Source: Calditrichia bacterium (lineage in GTDB: Bacteria > Calditrichota > Calditrichia > RBG-13-44-9 > J075). Taken from it: a stretch of DNA of 64,000 bases. How positions within the stretch are numbered: the stretch's first letter is position 1; every line of letters starts with the position of its first letter. A model generated the notes under the pieces. The model made no database searches and was not told the origin of the DNA. It saw nothing but the letters and a program-made list of their open reading frames with translations. Made by a program: the position numbers and the translations under genes. Positions 53,304-61,400 of this stretch are shown here, piece after piece. The stretch spans positions 124,001 through 188,000 of the forward strand of contig JACKAP010000007.1 in NCBI GenBank assembly GCA_020635015.1, read 5' to 3'.

Positions 53304-54488
53304 ATGACGACCAATCTTAATCATCTTAATGTTGCCCTGGTGCACGATTGGCTGACCGGCATGCGCGGCGGCGAGAAAGTGCTGGAGATCCTCTGCGAAA
53401 TCTTCCCGGAGGCGGATCTATTCACTCTGCTGCACAATCCCGGCAGCGTTTCGCCGCAGATCGAGAACCGGCGCATCTTCACTTCGTTCATCGATAAACT
53501 GCCCCTCAAAGCCAACCATTACCGCTATTATCTCCCGCTGTTTCCGACCGCGGTGGAACTGCTCGATTTCAAAGCCTACGACCTGATCATTTCCACCTCG
53601 CACTGCGTGGTAAAGGGCATCCGCACGCCGCCCCATGCCTTGCATATCTCCTATCTTCACACCCCGATGCGCTATGTCTGGGATATGTACGAAGAATATT
53701 TCGGAGCAGATAAGATCGGCCGGCTGCAACGGGCGATCATCCCATACTTTGCAAATTATTTGCGGATGTGGGATGTCAGCAGCGCCAACCGGGTGGATCA
53801 TTTTATTGCCAATTCCGCCCACGTGGCCCGGCGAATCGGAAAATATTACCGCCGCGACGCAACTGTGATTTATCCACCGGTTGATACCGGCCAGTTTCCG
53901 GTTTCGCATCGCAGCGAGGATTATTACCTGATCATCTCCGCCCTGGTACCGTACAAAAAGATCGATCTGGCGGTGCGCGCCTTCAATCAAACCGGACAGC
54001 CGCTCTACATCGTCGGCAGTGGGCCGGAGCAGCAGAAACTGACCAAAATGGCGGCCGGCAATATCCGCTTTTTCGATTGGGTGAGTGATGATGAGCTTCG
54101 CGAATACGCCGCCAACTGCCGGGCGCTGATCTTCCCCGGAGAGGAGGATTTCGGCATCGTGCCGGTGGAGGTGCAGAGCTGCGGCAAGCCGGTGATCGCC
54201 TACGCCCGGGGTGGGGCGCTGGAGACGGTGATTGGCTATGATGGTAATAATGAAAAGCGCTGCAGCGGGGTATTTTTCAGAGAACAAACCGCCGAAGCAC
54301 TGGTCGAGGCTCTGGCGCAGTTCGAGCGCCTGAATTGGGATGCGGATTTCGTCGCCGCCCATGCCGCCAAATTCAATCGTGAAAGATTCCGTGAGGAGAT
54401 CGCGCAGTTTATTACGGATAAAACGGCAAGTTTTTTCAACATGTCTTTTGCCACAGAGGCACAGAAAACACGGAAAACTGACAACTAA
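53304..54488 (+). CDS. Glycosyltransferase family 4 with repeat-encoded C-terminal tail
   Basis: 394 residues. NVALVHDWLTGMRGGEKVLE is the opening of mannosyltransferase-like GT4 enzymes (WbaZ type); STSHCVVKGIRTPP, YLHTPMRYVWDMYEEYF and NRVDHFIANSAHVARRI follow. The donor domain has VSALVPYKKIDLAVRAF and FPGEEDFGIVPVEVQSCGKP. The last 14 residues (SFATEAQKTRKTDN) and the stop come from the left arm of a family D repeat, replacing whatever tail the protein had before. Confidence 0.87.
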   Translation: MTTNLNHLNVALVHDWLTGMRGGEKVLEILCEIFPEADLFTLLHNPGSVSPQIENRRIFTSFIDKLPLKANHYRYYLPLFPTAVELLDFKAYDLIISTSHCVVKGIRTPPHALHISYLHTPMRYVWDMYEEYFGADKIGRLQRAIIPYFANYLRMWDVSSANRVDHFIANSAHVARRIGKYYRRDATVIYPPVDTGQFPVSHRSEDYYLIISALVPYKKIDLAVRAFNQTGQPLYIVGSGPEQQKLTKMAAGNIRFFDWVSDDELREYAANCRALIFPGEEDFGIVPVEVQSCGKPVIAYARGGALETVIGYDGNNEKRCSGVFFREQTAEALVEALAQFERLNWDADFVAAHAAKFNRERFREEIAQFITDKTASFFNMSFATEAQKTRKTDN

Positions 54489-54521
54489 ATTAACTCTGTG
54501 ATCTTTGTGCATTTGTGGCAG
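54445..54521. repeat. Family D hairpin, copy 6 (inside a gene end)
   Basis: Left arm ttttgccacagaggcacaga lies in the coding frame of the preceding glycosyltransferase; right arm ctctgtgatctttgtgcatt, tgtggca. Confidence 0.8.
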
Positions 54522-54544
54522 TTTATTGAAAGCAAATGACTTAG

Positions 54545-55957
54545 ATGAAACAAGATATTTATAAGCGAAACCTGCTGATCCCCTTCCTGAAAATTATCTT
54601 CGACGGGATTGCGATCGAATTGGCGGTACTTTCCGCTTATTATCTGCGCTTTTATTCCCCGCTGACCGGGATCATTCCGGTCACCAAGGGCTATCCGCAG
54701 TTCCAGGGCTATTTTTATTTTTCCCTCTTCCTGATGGCGGTGATGATCTTTCTTTTCGGCACTTTCAATGCCTACCGCAGCCGTTTTTTCAGCAGCTTTT
54801 CCCAGGATATTCCGGTGCTGCTGAAGGTCTGTGTGCTGGGGATTTTGTTCGCTATGAGCGGGGCGTTTCTCTATCGCGATTTTTCCTATTCCCGCCTGGT
54901 GTTTGCGATGATCTATCTGAATCTCAATCTCTTCCTGCTGATTGAACGCTGGATGTTTCACCGCTTGAAGAAGCGCTTCCTCCGCCGGGGGTTTGGCATC
55001 CTGAAGGTGTTGCTGATCGGTTCCGGGGAGAACCTGCTGCAGGTCTACCGGCGGCTGCAGTCTGATCAGAATTATAATTTTGAAGTCGCCGGCTACCTGG
55101 CCGAGCAAAAACATACGGCATTGCCGGTTGATTATCTGGGGAAACCGGAGGAATTGAATGCGCTACTGACCCATTCGGTTGATTATAGCGGACTACTGAT
55201 TTCGTTCAATCATACGGAACATGACCGCATCTGGCCGGTTATCCAGGCCGTCGAGGGTAAAAATTTGGAGCTGTTTTACGTGCCGGACATTCTCGATCTG
55301 CTCACTTCCCGCTTTCAATCGCTGGAAGTGGGGGGAGTCCCGCTGCTGCAATTGAAACGGGTGGCACTCTCCGGCTGGCAGGGGCTGATCAAGCGCGGTT
55401 TCGATCTGGTAAGTGCCTCGCTCGGTCTGCTGCTGCTCTCCCCGCTGTTCTTACTGCTGGCGCTGTTGATCAAAATGACCTCCCGGGGGCCGGTCTTTTA
55501 TGTTCAGCCGCGGGTCAGCCTGGACGGACAGGAGTTCAAAATGCTCAAATTCCGCTCGATGCGCGCGGATGCGGAATCTGCCACCGGGCCGGTTTGGGCC
55601 AGCAAAGGCGACCCCCGGGTCACCGGCCTCGGCCGCTTCCTGCGCCGCAGCAGCCTCGATGAACTGCCGCAACTGATCAACGTGATCAAAGGCGAAATGA
55701 GCCTGGTGGGTCCCCGGCCGGAGCGGCAGCATTTCGTCGATCAGTTCCGTGCTTCGATCCCGCACTATCTGGAGCGGCATCGCTTCCGCTGCGGCATGAC
55801 CGGCTGGGCGCAGGTGAACGGCCTGCGGGGACAATCGCCGATAGAAGTGCGCACCCGCTACGACCTCTACTATATCGAAAACTGGTCGCTGTGGTTCGAT
55901 CTGAAGATCATTATTTTGACCTTCATGGAAATCTTCCGGGGGGAAAATGCTTACTGA
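54545..55957 (+). CDS. Undecaprenyl-phosphate sugar phosphotransferase (WcaJ/EpsE-like)
   Basis: Polyprenyl glycosylphosphotransferase of 470 residues that loads the first sugar phosphate onto undecaprenyl phosphate. About five N-terminal transmembrane helices (1-130), a central nucleotide-binding-like domain (LLIGSGENLLQVYRRLQ), and a C-terminal bacterial sugar transferase domain: KRGFDLVSASLGLLLLSPLF, MLKFRSMRADAE, RRSSLDELPQLINVIKGEM, SLVGPRPERQHFV and GMTGWAQVNGLRG. This marks the cluster as a lipid-linked polymer pathway. The O-antigen ligase overlaps its end by 11 bases. Confidence 0.93.
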   Translation: MKQDIYKRNLLIPFLKIIFDGIAIELAVLSAYYLRFYSPLTGIIPVTKGYPQFQGYFYFSLFLMAVMIFLFGTFNAYRSRFFSSFSQDIPVLLKVCVLGILFAMSGAFLYRDFSYSRLVFAMIYLNLNLFLLIERWMFHRLKKRFLRRGFGILKVLLIGSGENLLQVYRRLQSDQNYNFEVAGYLAEQKHTALPVDYLGKPEELNALLTHSVDYSGLLISFNHTEHDRIWPVIQAVEGKNLELFYVPDILDLLTSRFQSLEVGGVPLLQLKRVALSGWQGLIKRGFDLVSASLGLLLLSPLFLLLALLIKMTSRGPVFYVQPRVSLDGQEFKMLKFRSMRADAESATGPVWASKGDPRVTGLGRFLRRSSLDELPQLINVIKGEMSLVGPRPERQHFVDQFRASIPHYLERHRFRCGMTGWAQVNGLRGQSPIEVRTRYDLYYIENWSLWFDLKIIILTFMEIFRGENAY

Positions 55958-57167
55958 GTTCAGGGGCACTCCGCTGCGGCCGGCCTGGCCCCAATACCTG
56001 CTCTGGGGATACACTGCCGGTCTGGCCCTCACCCACATCTTTTTGCAAGCGACCGGCGCAATATACCTGTTGCTGTTGCTCTGGCTGATCGCCAGCGGCC
56101 AGCACCGCCGTTTTCAGACGATTCACTGGCTGCTGATCGCTTATGCCCTCTCTGCGATCCTGGCGTTCTGGATCGCCGGCCATTCTCTGAAGCAGCATTC
56201 GTCATTGCTCTCCCAACTGGTGTTGCTGGGCCTGATCCCGCTCTCTCTATGGCAGGAGGATTCCGGATACCCGGCGCTGCGCCCCTGGAGCCGCTGGCTG
56301 GTGGGGCTGGCGCTACTGGCCTGCCTTGCCGGGGTATATCATCATTTTCAGGGGATGGATCGGGTGAAGGGATTCTTCGGAAGTTATTTCACCATCGCGG
56401 TGCTGCTGGTGTGCACCATTCCGATCAGTTGCGGGATGCTGCTCTCCGGCAAACTCGACTGGCGGCGGGCGTACTACCTGCCGGTGCTGGGGCTGCAATT
56501 GCTGACCTTGTGGTGGACCTATACCCGCAGCGCTTTTCTAGGGCTGTTTATCGGCATGGGGGTGTTTGCCCTGGCGCTTTTTCTGCGTGACATTCGCAGC
56601 CCGAAGCGGGAGAGGAGGGCGATTCTGGCCAGGTGGGGAATGCTTCTGGCATTGCCGGCGATCCTGCTCAGCCTGATGTTGACCGCCGCAGACCCGCGGA
56701 TCAACCCTTTCTATAAAGCGCCCCCAGAAGCGGCGACGGAAACAGTCCCGGGACAGGATTTTTCCAGCGGGCGGAAGGCGATCATTATTGACGCCCTGCG
56801 CATTACTTCCGGCGAAATTCGCCAGGGGAATTACTCCAAATTAATTTTCGGCCACGGACTCTCCAGCCGCAAACGGATGGTGGAAGGCTACATCAGCAGT
56901 TGGGAATCGGATTTTCTGCAAGTATTTATGAATCAGGGATTGATTGGATTGCTGCTGGCCATGGGGATTTACGCCGGCTTTATCAGAGCGATCTGGCACG
57001 GATTGCGATCTCCGGATCTCTTGCTGACCGGCCTGGCTGCCGCCGGCATTGGCTACAGCGTGATGAGTTTCTTTACCCTGCAAATAACCGCCTTTAACAG
57101 CGCCGGTATCTTTGCGCTGCTGTATGCATTTCTCCATACCTATTCGCCCCGCCGCCAAAACCAATGA
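55947..57167 (+). CDS. O-antigen ligase/polymerase-family membrane protein
   Basis: Integral membrane protein of 406 residues with about 11 helices and a large periplasmic loop (about 250-310, SGRKAIIIDALRITSG ... FGHGLSSRKRM). The Wzy_C/WaaL signature TYTRSAFLGLFIGMGVFAL precedes it. It either ligates the finished polymer to a lipid carrier or polymerises the repeat units; sequence alone does not decide. The ATG sits in gggggaaaatg inside the end of the preceding gene, giving translational coupling. Confidence 0.82.
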   Translation: MLTEFRGTPLRPAWPQYLLWGYTAGLALTHIFLQATGAIYLLLLLWLIASGQHRRFQTIHWLLIAYALSAILAFWIAGHSLKQHSSLLSQLVLLGLIPLSLWQEDSGYPALRPWSRWLVGLALLACLAGVYHHFQGMDRVKGFFGSYFTIAVLLVCTIPISCGMLLSGKLDWRRAYYLPVLGLQLLTLWWTYTRSAFLGLFIGMGVFALALFLRDIRSPKRERRAILARWGMLLALPAILLSLMLTAADPRINPFYKAPPEAATETVPGQDFSSGRKAIIIDALRITSGEIRQGNYSKLIFGHGLSSRKRMVEGYISSWESDFLQVFMNQGLIGLLLAMGIYAGFIRAIWHGLRSPDLLLTGLAAAGIGYSVMSFFTLQITAFNSAGIFALLYAFLHTYSPRRQNQ

Positions 57168-57317
57168 CGATTTTTCGCGATCGTCTATCGGAGCTTTCCG
57201 CTATCCGGAGCAATACTGTCTCTTCTGGAAAAGTGTCTGTTAGAAAGGTCACAAAACCCAAAATCAAAAAATATATGGCAATTTTTCTCTAATTGAAACT
57301 ATTTAATTATTTTTTTG

Positions 57318-57346
57318 TTGTAATATTAGTTGGTTTTTTATATAAT
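57318..57346 (+). promoter_or_regulatory. Strong sigma70-type promoter of the pentapeptide gene
   Basis: TTGTAA (57318-57323), 17-base spacer, TATAAT (57341-57346), about 58 bases before the ATG. The region 57240-57360 is much more AT-rich than its surroundings. Confidence 0.55.
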
Positions 57347-57404
57347 TGTGCTCTGAAAGTAGCATAAATTGGGGTAATAGTGTCTATTTCTATGAGGTTT
57401 ATCT

Positions 57405-58292
57405 ATGTCTTATCATAAATGTGCGATCGAAGGATGTCCTTTTAAACCGATATCCTTCACCCACTATTGCTGGCAGCATATCCCGGATAAAAAAAGTTAT
57501 CTTAAAAAATTGCGGAGCAGCGTGGAAAATTCCGTTGCACCGGTGACCCTGGATAAGGTTGTATTCGAAGGATTCGACTTTACCGGTTTAGATTTACGCA
57601 GCGCCTCCTTCAGCCGGGCGGTGTTTATCGATGTGGACTTCTCCGATTCCAATTTGACCAATGCCAATTTTAAGCACAGCTTTTTTCAAAACTGTAAATT
57701 TCATCGTTCCAAGCTGGTGCAGGCGACTTTAAGCAGTGCGATTGTGGTGGGTTCTGATTTTCTGGAAACCGACCTCTCTCTGGTAGAAGGCAACTTGCTG
57801 AAGGTAAAAAACTGCCGCTTTGAAAATCTTTATATCAAGTCGGCCGATCTAAAAAATACGTTCTGGAAAAATGTGGAATTAAAAGGGGCGAAGATCATTG
57901 ACGGCAGCTTCATGATGAGCTACTTCGACGCCCTGGAGGTGACCGACAGCAAGCTGGACAATGCCCTGTGCTCCGGCAGCCAGTTTCACAATTGTAATTT
58001 TATGATGAGTGATCTGATCAAGGTGAATTACATCGGCTGTATTCTGGATGATTGCGAGTTCAAGACCAGTCATCTGCGCAATTGCCGTTTTACCACTGCG
58101 ATTATTCGCAACACTTCTTTTGATAATTGCAAGGTGGTCAAGCCGGTGATGCGGGAGGCCCAGATTGTCGGTGGCAAGTTCAACCGCTGCAACATTACCA
58201 ATCCGCTGCTCCAGCGGGCAGTGCTGATCCACAACAACCTCAACCTGAAGAAGTTGGAAAATGCCAATATCGAGGGTTTGGTGGTGATGTAA
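57405..58292 (+). CDS. Pentapeptide-repeat protein with N-terminal zinc-finger-like module
   Basis: 295-residue soluble protein. Residues 6-25 contain CAIEGCPFKPISFTHYCWQH (Cx4C...Cx2H), a likely small zinc-binding module. From about residue 45 to the end it consists of pentapeptide repeats of the A(D/N)LXX type (FTGLDLRSASFSRAVF; DSNLTNANF; NCKFHRSKLVQATL and so on), which fold into a right-handed quadrilateral beta helix. Such proteins often mimic DNA or mediate protein contacts. It has its own strong promoter and a terminator, so it is expressed separately from the glycan cluster. Function unknown. Confidence 0.82.
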   Translation: MSYHKCAIEGCPFKPISFTHYCWQHIPDKKSYLKKLRSSVENSVAPVTLDKVVFEGFDFTGLDLRSASFSRAVFIDVDFSDSNLTNANFKHSFFQNCKFHRSKLVQATLSSAIVVGSDFLETDLSLVEGNLLKVKNCRFENLYIKSADLKNTFWKNVELKGAKIIDGSFMMSYFDALEVTDSKLDNALCSGSQFHNCNFMMSDLIKVNYIGCILDDCEFKTSHLRNCRFTTAIIRNTSFDNCKVVKPVMREAQIVGGKFNRCNITNPLLQRAVLIHNNLNLKKLENANIEGLVVM

Positions 58293-58317
58293 TCCGCTTT
58301 ACAACAAAGATTTGATT

Positions 58318-58354
58318 AAAAAAGCCATCTTCCGACGGGAGATGGCTTTTTTTT
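58318..58354 (+). terminator. Rho-independent terminator (possibly bidirectional)
   Basis: Stem aaaaaagccatct/agatggctttttt with loop tccgacggg; T-run on the plus strand and A-run on the left give function on both strands. It serves the pentapeptide gene and possibly the convergent GT39-like gene. Confidence 0.85.
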
Positions 58355-58449
58355 AGCCACAGAGCCACAGAGATCACTGAGAACTGAGTACAGAAGGCAA
58401 CTGACAACTGACAACTGATAACTAATGACTCAGTGATCTCTGTGGCTAA
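58352..58449. repeat. Family D hairpin, copy 7
   Basis: Left arm ttagccacagagccacagag, right arm cagtgatctctgtggctaat; the loop has aactgacaactgacaactga. The stop TAG of the minus-strand GT39-like gene lies in the right arm. Confidence 0.8.
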
Positions 58450-59984
58450 TTGCTTTCCTCCGGCGCAATCCATAGCCGTTTTCCCATCAGCAATGATTTT
58501 TCCTGATATCCCATTTCCCGGGCGTATTCGATCAGCGCCGGTTCTTCCCGCCATTCGAATCCTTGTAGAATTGCTGCCGGTGGATGTTCCTGCAGGAATT
58601 CAGACAGATCGGATTCAGCGAGCATCCGATAAGTTTTTCGTTCCTCCCCGGAGAGATAGGACGAGGTGCGCCAGGCAAAAGGTCCGGTAACCAGTTGAGG
58701 ATATATGGCCAGGCCGCCTTCGAGTGGGATGATCGGGGCGAAAGTTAACACCGGTCCCTCTGCTGCCAATGTGTTGCCAACAGACTTTCCCAGGCGATGG
58801 ATCTGATTGGGTTGCCAGTATTTCGCCTTGCTGAGCCGGAATGAATCGGGAAACTGGGGCAGGTTGTAGAGGCTGAACAGGATCAGGAGCAAGCCCCAGA
58901 TGGTGAGATGCCGCTGCGGATGGGGGCTTTCCCGGGGAAACTCGGCCAACCCGTAAGCGGCGGCCAGTAAGCAGAAGAAGAGCGGAGGATAAAAATACTG
59001 TTTGAAGGAAGGGGTGGGCGCAAAGGTGCCGATCAGCAGAAACGGCAACAGCAGCAGAACAAAAAACACCTCCGGCCGACGGTGATTCCGCCGGGAGTCG
59101 CCGATCCAGGCTTTCCGGAAAGCGAAAAAAAGAGCGGCGGCCACGATCAGCAAATTTCCCGGCTGCACCAGCACTTCCAGGGTATAGAGGATTTTCGAAA
59201 AAAAGTCCATTGAGCGGGTATATCCCAGCCCTTCCCGGTAGAGGGTATTCAGCACCGGATATTGGAGGTTCCCGAAAAGATACGCCGTTGGATATTGTAC
59301 TAAGAATAGCAGCGAGGGGAGCAGCGCCAGGGAGAAGCCCGCGGCAAAAAGCGTCGGCAGTTGCCATACCACATTCCGGGGCAGGGTTTGACGGTAAAAA
59401 AAACTCAGCAGGGCAAACGGCGCAAACAGCGGGGCGAAGGAGAGGCGCACCCCGGTGGCGACCCCCAGCAGCAAGCCGGCCAGCAGCGGGGCCAGAATGC
59501 CCCCTTGCCGACGAATGGCGCGCGTGTATAGCAGAAAGGCGCCCAGGGTAAGCAGCATCGGCAGATCGTGATTCCAGGCCAGGCCGGCAGTATGGGCAAA
59601 CAGTGGGCTGCCGATCAGCATGATGACCCCCCCGGCGGCCAGCAGAAACCGTTTTGGGAAAGCCTCCCTGCCAAAGCGCCGGTAGAACAGTCCGAATACC
59701 AGGGTCAGGGTGGCAAAAGCGCACAAGATCGAAAACAGCCGGGCACTGAACAGCAGCCGGTCGGAGAATTGGAAAATGGTGCCGTAGATGAATACCAGGT
59801 AGGGTTGGTGAAAATAGGGATAATCCCGGTAGGGCAGCAGGCCGTCCCGGGCATAGAGCGCGGCGCTGGCGACGAACTGGTGCTCGTCATGATCCAATGG
59901 TTTTTCCATGCCGAGGTTCAGCAGCAGCAGGAAGAGGATCAGTAAAAAGACAGCTATGAACAAATGTTGGGTACGCCGGTTCAT
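58446..59984 (-). CDS. GT39/ArnT-like membrane glycosyltransferase
   Basis: GT-C-fold enzyme of 512 residues with about 11 transmembrane helices, using a polyprenyl-phosphate-linked sugar as donor. The early loop motif PLDHDEHQF matches the acidic catalytic residues of PMT/ArnT enzymes, followed by DYPYFHQPYLVFIYG. The long C-terminal domain is soluble. The DPM1-like gene directly upstream (12-base gap) would supply the donor. Its stop codon lies in a family D repeat. Confidence 0.8.
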   Translation of the reverse strand: MNRRTQHLFIAVFLLILFLLLLNLGMEKPLDHDEHQFVASAALYARDGLLPYRDYPYFHQPYLVFIYGTIFQFSDRLLFSARLFSILCAFATLTLVFGLFYRRFGREAFPKRFLLAAGGVIMLIGSPLFAHTAGLAWNHDLPMLLTLGAFLLYTRAIRRQGGILAPLLAGLLLGVATGVRLSFAPLFAPFALLSFFYRQTLPRNVVWQLPTLFAAGFSLALLPSLLFLVQYPTAYLFGNLQYPVLNTLYREGLGYTRSMDFFSKILYTLEVLVQPGNLLIVAAALFFAFRKAWIGDSRRNHRRPEVFFVLLLLPFLLIGTFAPTPSFKQYFYPPLFFCLLAAAYGLAEFPRESPHPQRHLTIWGLLLILFSLYNLPQFPDSFRLSKAKYWQPNQIHRLGKSVGNTLAAEGPVLTFAPIIPLEGGLAIYPQLVTGPFAWRTSSYLSGEERKTYRMLAESDLSEFLQEHPPAAILQGFEWREEPALIEYAREMGYQEKSLLMGKRLWIAPEESN

Positions 59985-59996
59985 GATACTTTAACG

Positions 59997-60686
59997 CTAC
60001 AGGCTGTATTTGACGATACACCAGATGGCCTGGAAACCGTCGCGCCAGTTGATCTTTTTTCCTTCCGCATAGGTTCTGCCGGCATAGGATATTCCCACCT
60101 CATAGATGCGCCAGTTCCCCCGGGCCACCTTGGCGGTCATTTCCGGCTCGATGCCAAAGCGGTCTTCCTCCAGGTCGAGGGTCTGCAGCACCTCTTTGCG
60201 GAACAGCTTATAGCAGCACTCCATATCGGTCAGATTGAGATTGGTGAACATATTGGAGAGCAGGGTCAGGAACTTGTTCCCCACCGAATGCCAGAAAAAC
60301 AGCACTCGGTGCGGCTGGCCGCCGGCAAAGCGGGAGCCGTACACCACATCCGCCTTGCCGCTCAGGATCGGGGCCAGCAGATCTTTATACTCGTTGGGAT
60401 CATATTCCAGATCTGCATCCTGGATAATGGCAAAATCGCCGGTGACATGCTGAAACCCGGTGCGCAGCGCGGCGCCTTTGCCTTCATTCTTGTCTTTGTA
60501 GATGACCTTTGCTACCAGAGGTTCTATTTCATTGCGGAGAATCTCCCGGGTCTGGTCGGTGGAAAAATCGTCCACTACAATGATCTCTTTTTCGATATCA
60601 CCGATGTTGCAGTCGATGACCCGCTGGATGGCTTCGCGGATGAATTGTTCTTCGTTATAAGCCGGTATAACGATCGATAGTTTCAA
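59997..60686 (-). CDS. Glycosyltransferase family 2, dolichyl/polyprenyl-phosphate mannose synthase-like
   Basis: 229-residue GT-A enzyme. LSIVIPAYNEEQFIREAIQR, IIVVDDFSTDQTREIL, KNEGKGAALRTGF and IIQDADLEYDPNEYKDL (DxD) are the DPM1-type signatures; TDMECCYKLFRKEVL and FGIEPEMTAKVA follow. Makes a polyprenyl-phosphate sugar, likely used by the adjacent GT39-like enzyme. The start codon is TTG at 60686, with AGGAGG about 11 bases upstream. Confidence 0.88.
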   Translation of the reverse strand: MKLSIVIPAYNEEQFIREAIQRVIDCNIGDIEKEIIVVDDFSTDQTREILRNEIEPLVAKVIYKDKNEGKGAALRTGFQHVTGDFAIIQDADLEYDPNEYKDLLAPILSGKADVVYGSRFAGGQPHRVLFFWHSVGNKFLTLLSNMFTNLNLTDMECCYKLFRKEVLQTLDLEEDRFGIEPEMTAKVARGNWRIYEVGISYAGRTYAEGKKINWRDGFQAIWCIVKYSL

Positions 60687-60701
60687 GATTTCAATGACCT
60701 C

Positions 60702-61148
60702 CTACCAGAAATAGATGATGATTTGCATGATCAGCAGCGTATAGATCCCTGCGCCGATGTCGTCGAGCATGATTCCCCAGCCACCGGGGAGATCCTGCAA
60801 GCGGTTGACCGGATAGAGTTTGCTCACATCGAACAGGCGGAAGAGTCCGAAAGCGATCAGGTAGAGCAGCGGTTCGGGCGGCACGAACCAAAGTCCCAGC
60901 CACATTCCGGCCAGTTCATCTACCACCACCTTGGAAGGATCCTGGATACCGTCGTCTTTCTCTACGAAATCGGCCGAGTAGGTGCCGATTGCCGTGGCGA
61001 TCAGGGTCGCCGGAACCAGCCAGGCCGCATCGCCCTGAAAGAAAAAATATGCGACCAGCAACCCCACCAGGGTACCGGCCGTGCCCGGCGCGGTGGGAGA
61101 ATATCCCGCCCCCAGCACGGTGGCGATCAGATAGTGTATGCTTCTCAT
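60702..61148 (-). CDS. pgpA: Phosphatidylglycerophosphatase A
   Basis: Membrane phosphatase of phosphatidylglycerol synthesis, 148 residues. GAGYSPTAPGTAGTLVGLL near the N-terminus, KDDGIQDPSKVVVDELAG (acidic metal site), RLFDVSKLYPVNRLQDLP and GGWGIMLDDIGAGIY are characteristic, along with four hydrophobic helices. First gene of the minus-strand unit pgpA, GT2, GT39-like, with gaps of 15 and 12 bases. Confidence 0.92.
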   Translation of the reverse strand: MRSIHYLIATVLGAGYSPTAPGTAGTLVGLLVAYFFFQGDAAWLVPATLIATAIGTYSADFVEKDDGIQDPSKVVVDELAGMWLGLWFVPPEPLLYLIAFGLFRLFDVSKLYPVNRLQDLPGGWGIMLDDIGAGIYTLLIMQIIIYFW

Positions 61149-61207
61149 AATTTAAGTTAAGGCTGTGGGGAGACATATCAAACCGCTAAATACACTTTGC
61201 CGGAGGG

Positions 61208-61244
61208 CAAACGAAAAGGCCCACGCTGGAAATGCATGGGCCTT
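61208..61244 (-). terminator. Terminator hairpin behind the TolC gene
   Basis: Stem aaggccca/tgggcctt with a 13-base loop; on the minus strand followed by ttttcgttt. It lies downstream of the tolC-like gene beyond a repeat. Confidence 0.6.
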
Positions 61245-61268
61245 GGAAGGAACTATCGCTAATAAACA

Positions 61269-61365
61269 AATGCCACAGAGACACAGAGAACACAGAGAAC
61301 ACAGAGTTATCAGTTATCAGCTTTTAGTTGTCAGTTCTCTGTGGCCTCTGTGTCTCTGTGGCAAT
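61269..61365. repeat. Family D hairpin, copy 8
   Basis: Left arm tgccacagagacacagagaa, cacagagaacacagag; right arm ctctgtggcctctgtgtctc, tgtggca; loop with gttatcagttatcagctttt. Between tolC and the terminator. Confidence 0.85.
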
Positions 61366-61400
61366 AAAAGTTGTACGAATTGGAACGATGTTTCATCCTA

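Noticed and set aside
53418..54512. 364-residue minus-strand open frame over a GT4 gene
   Set aside because: Antisense to a complete GT4 with EX7E-type motif.
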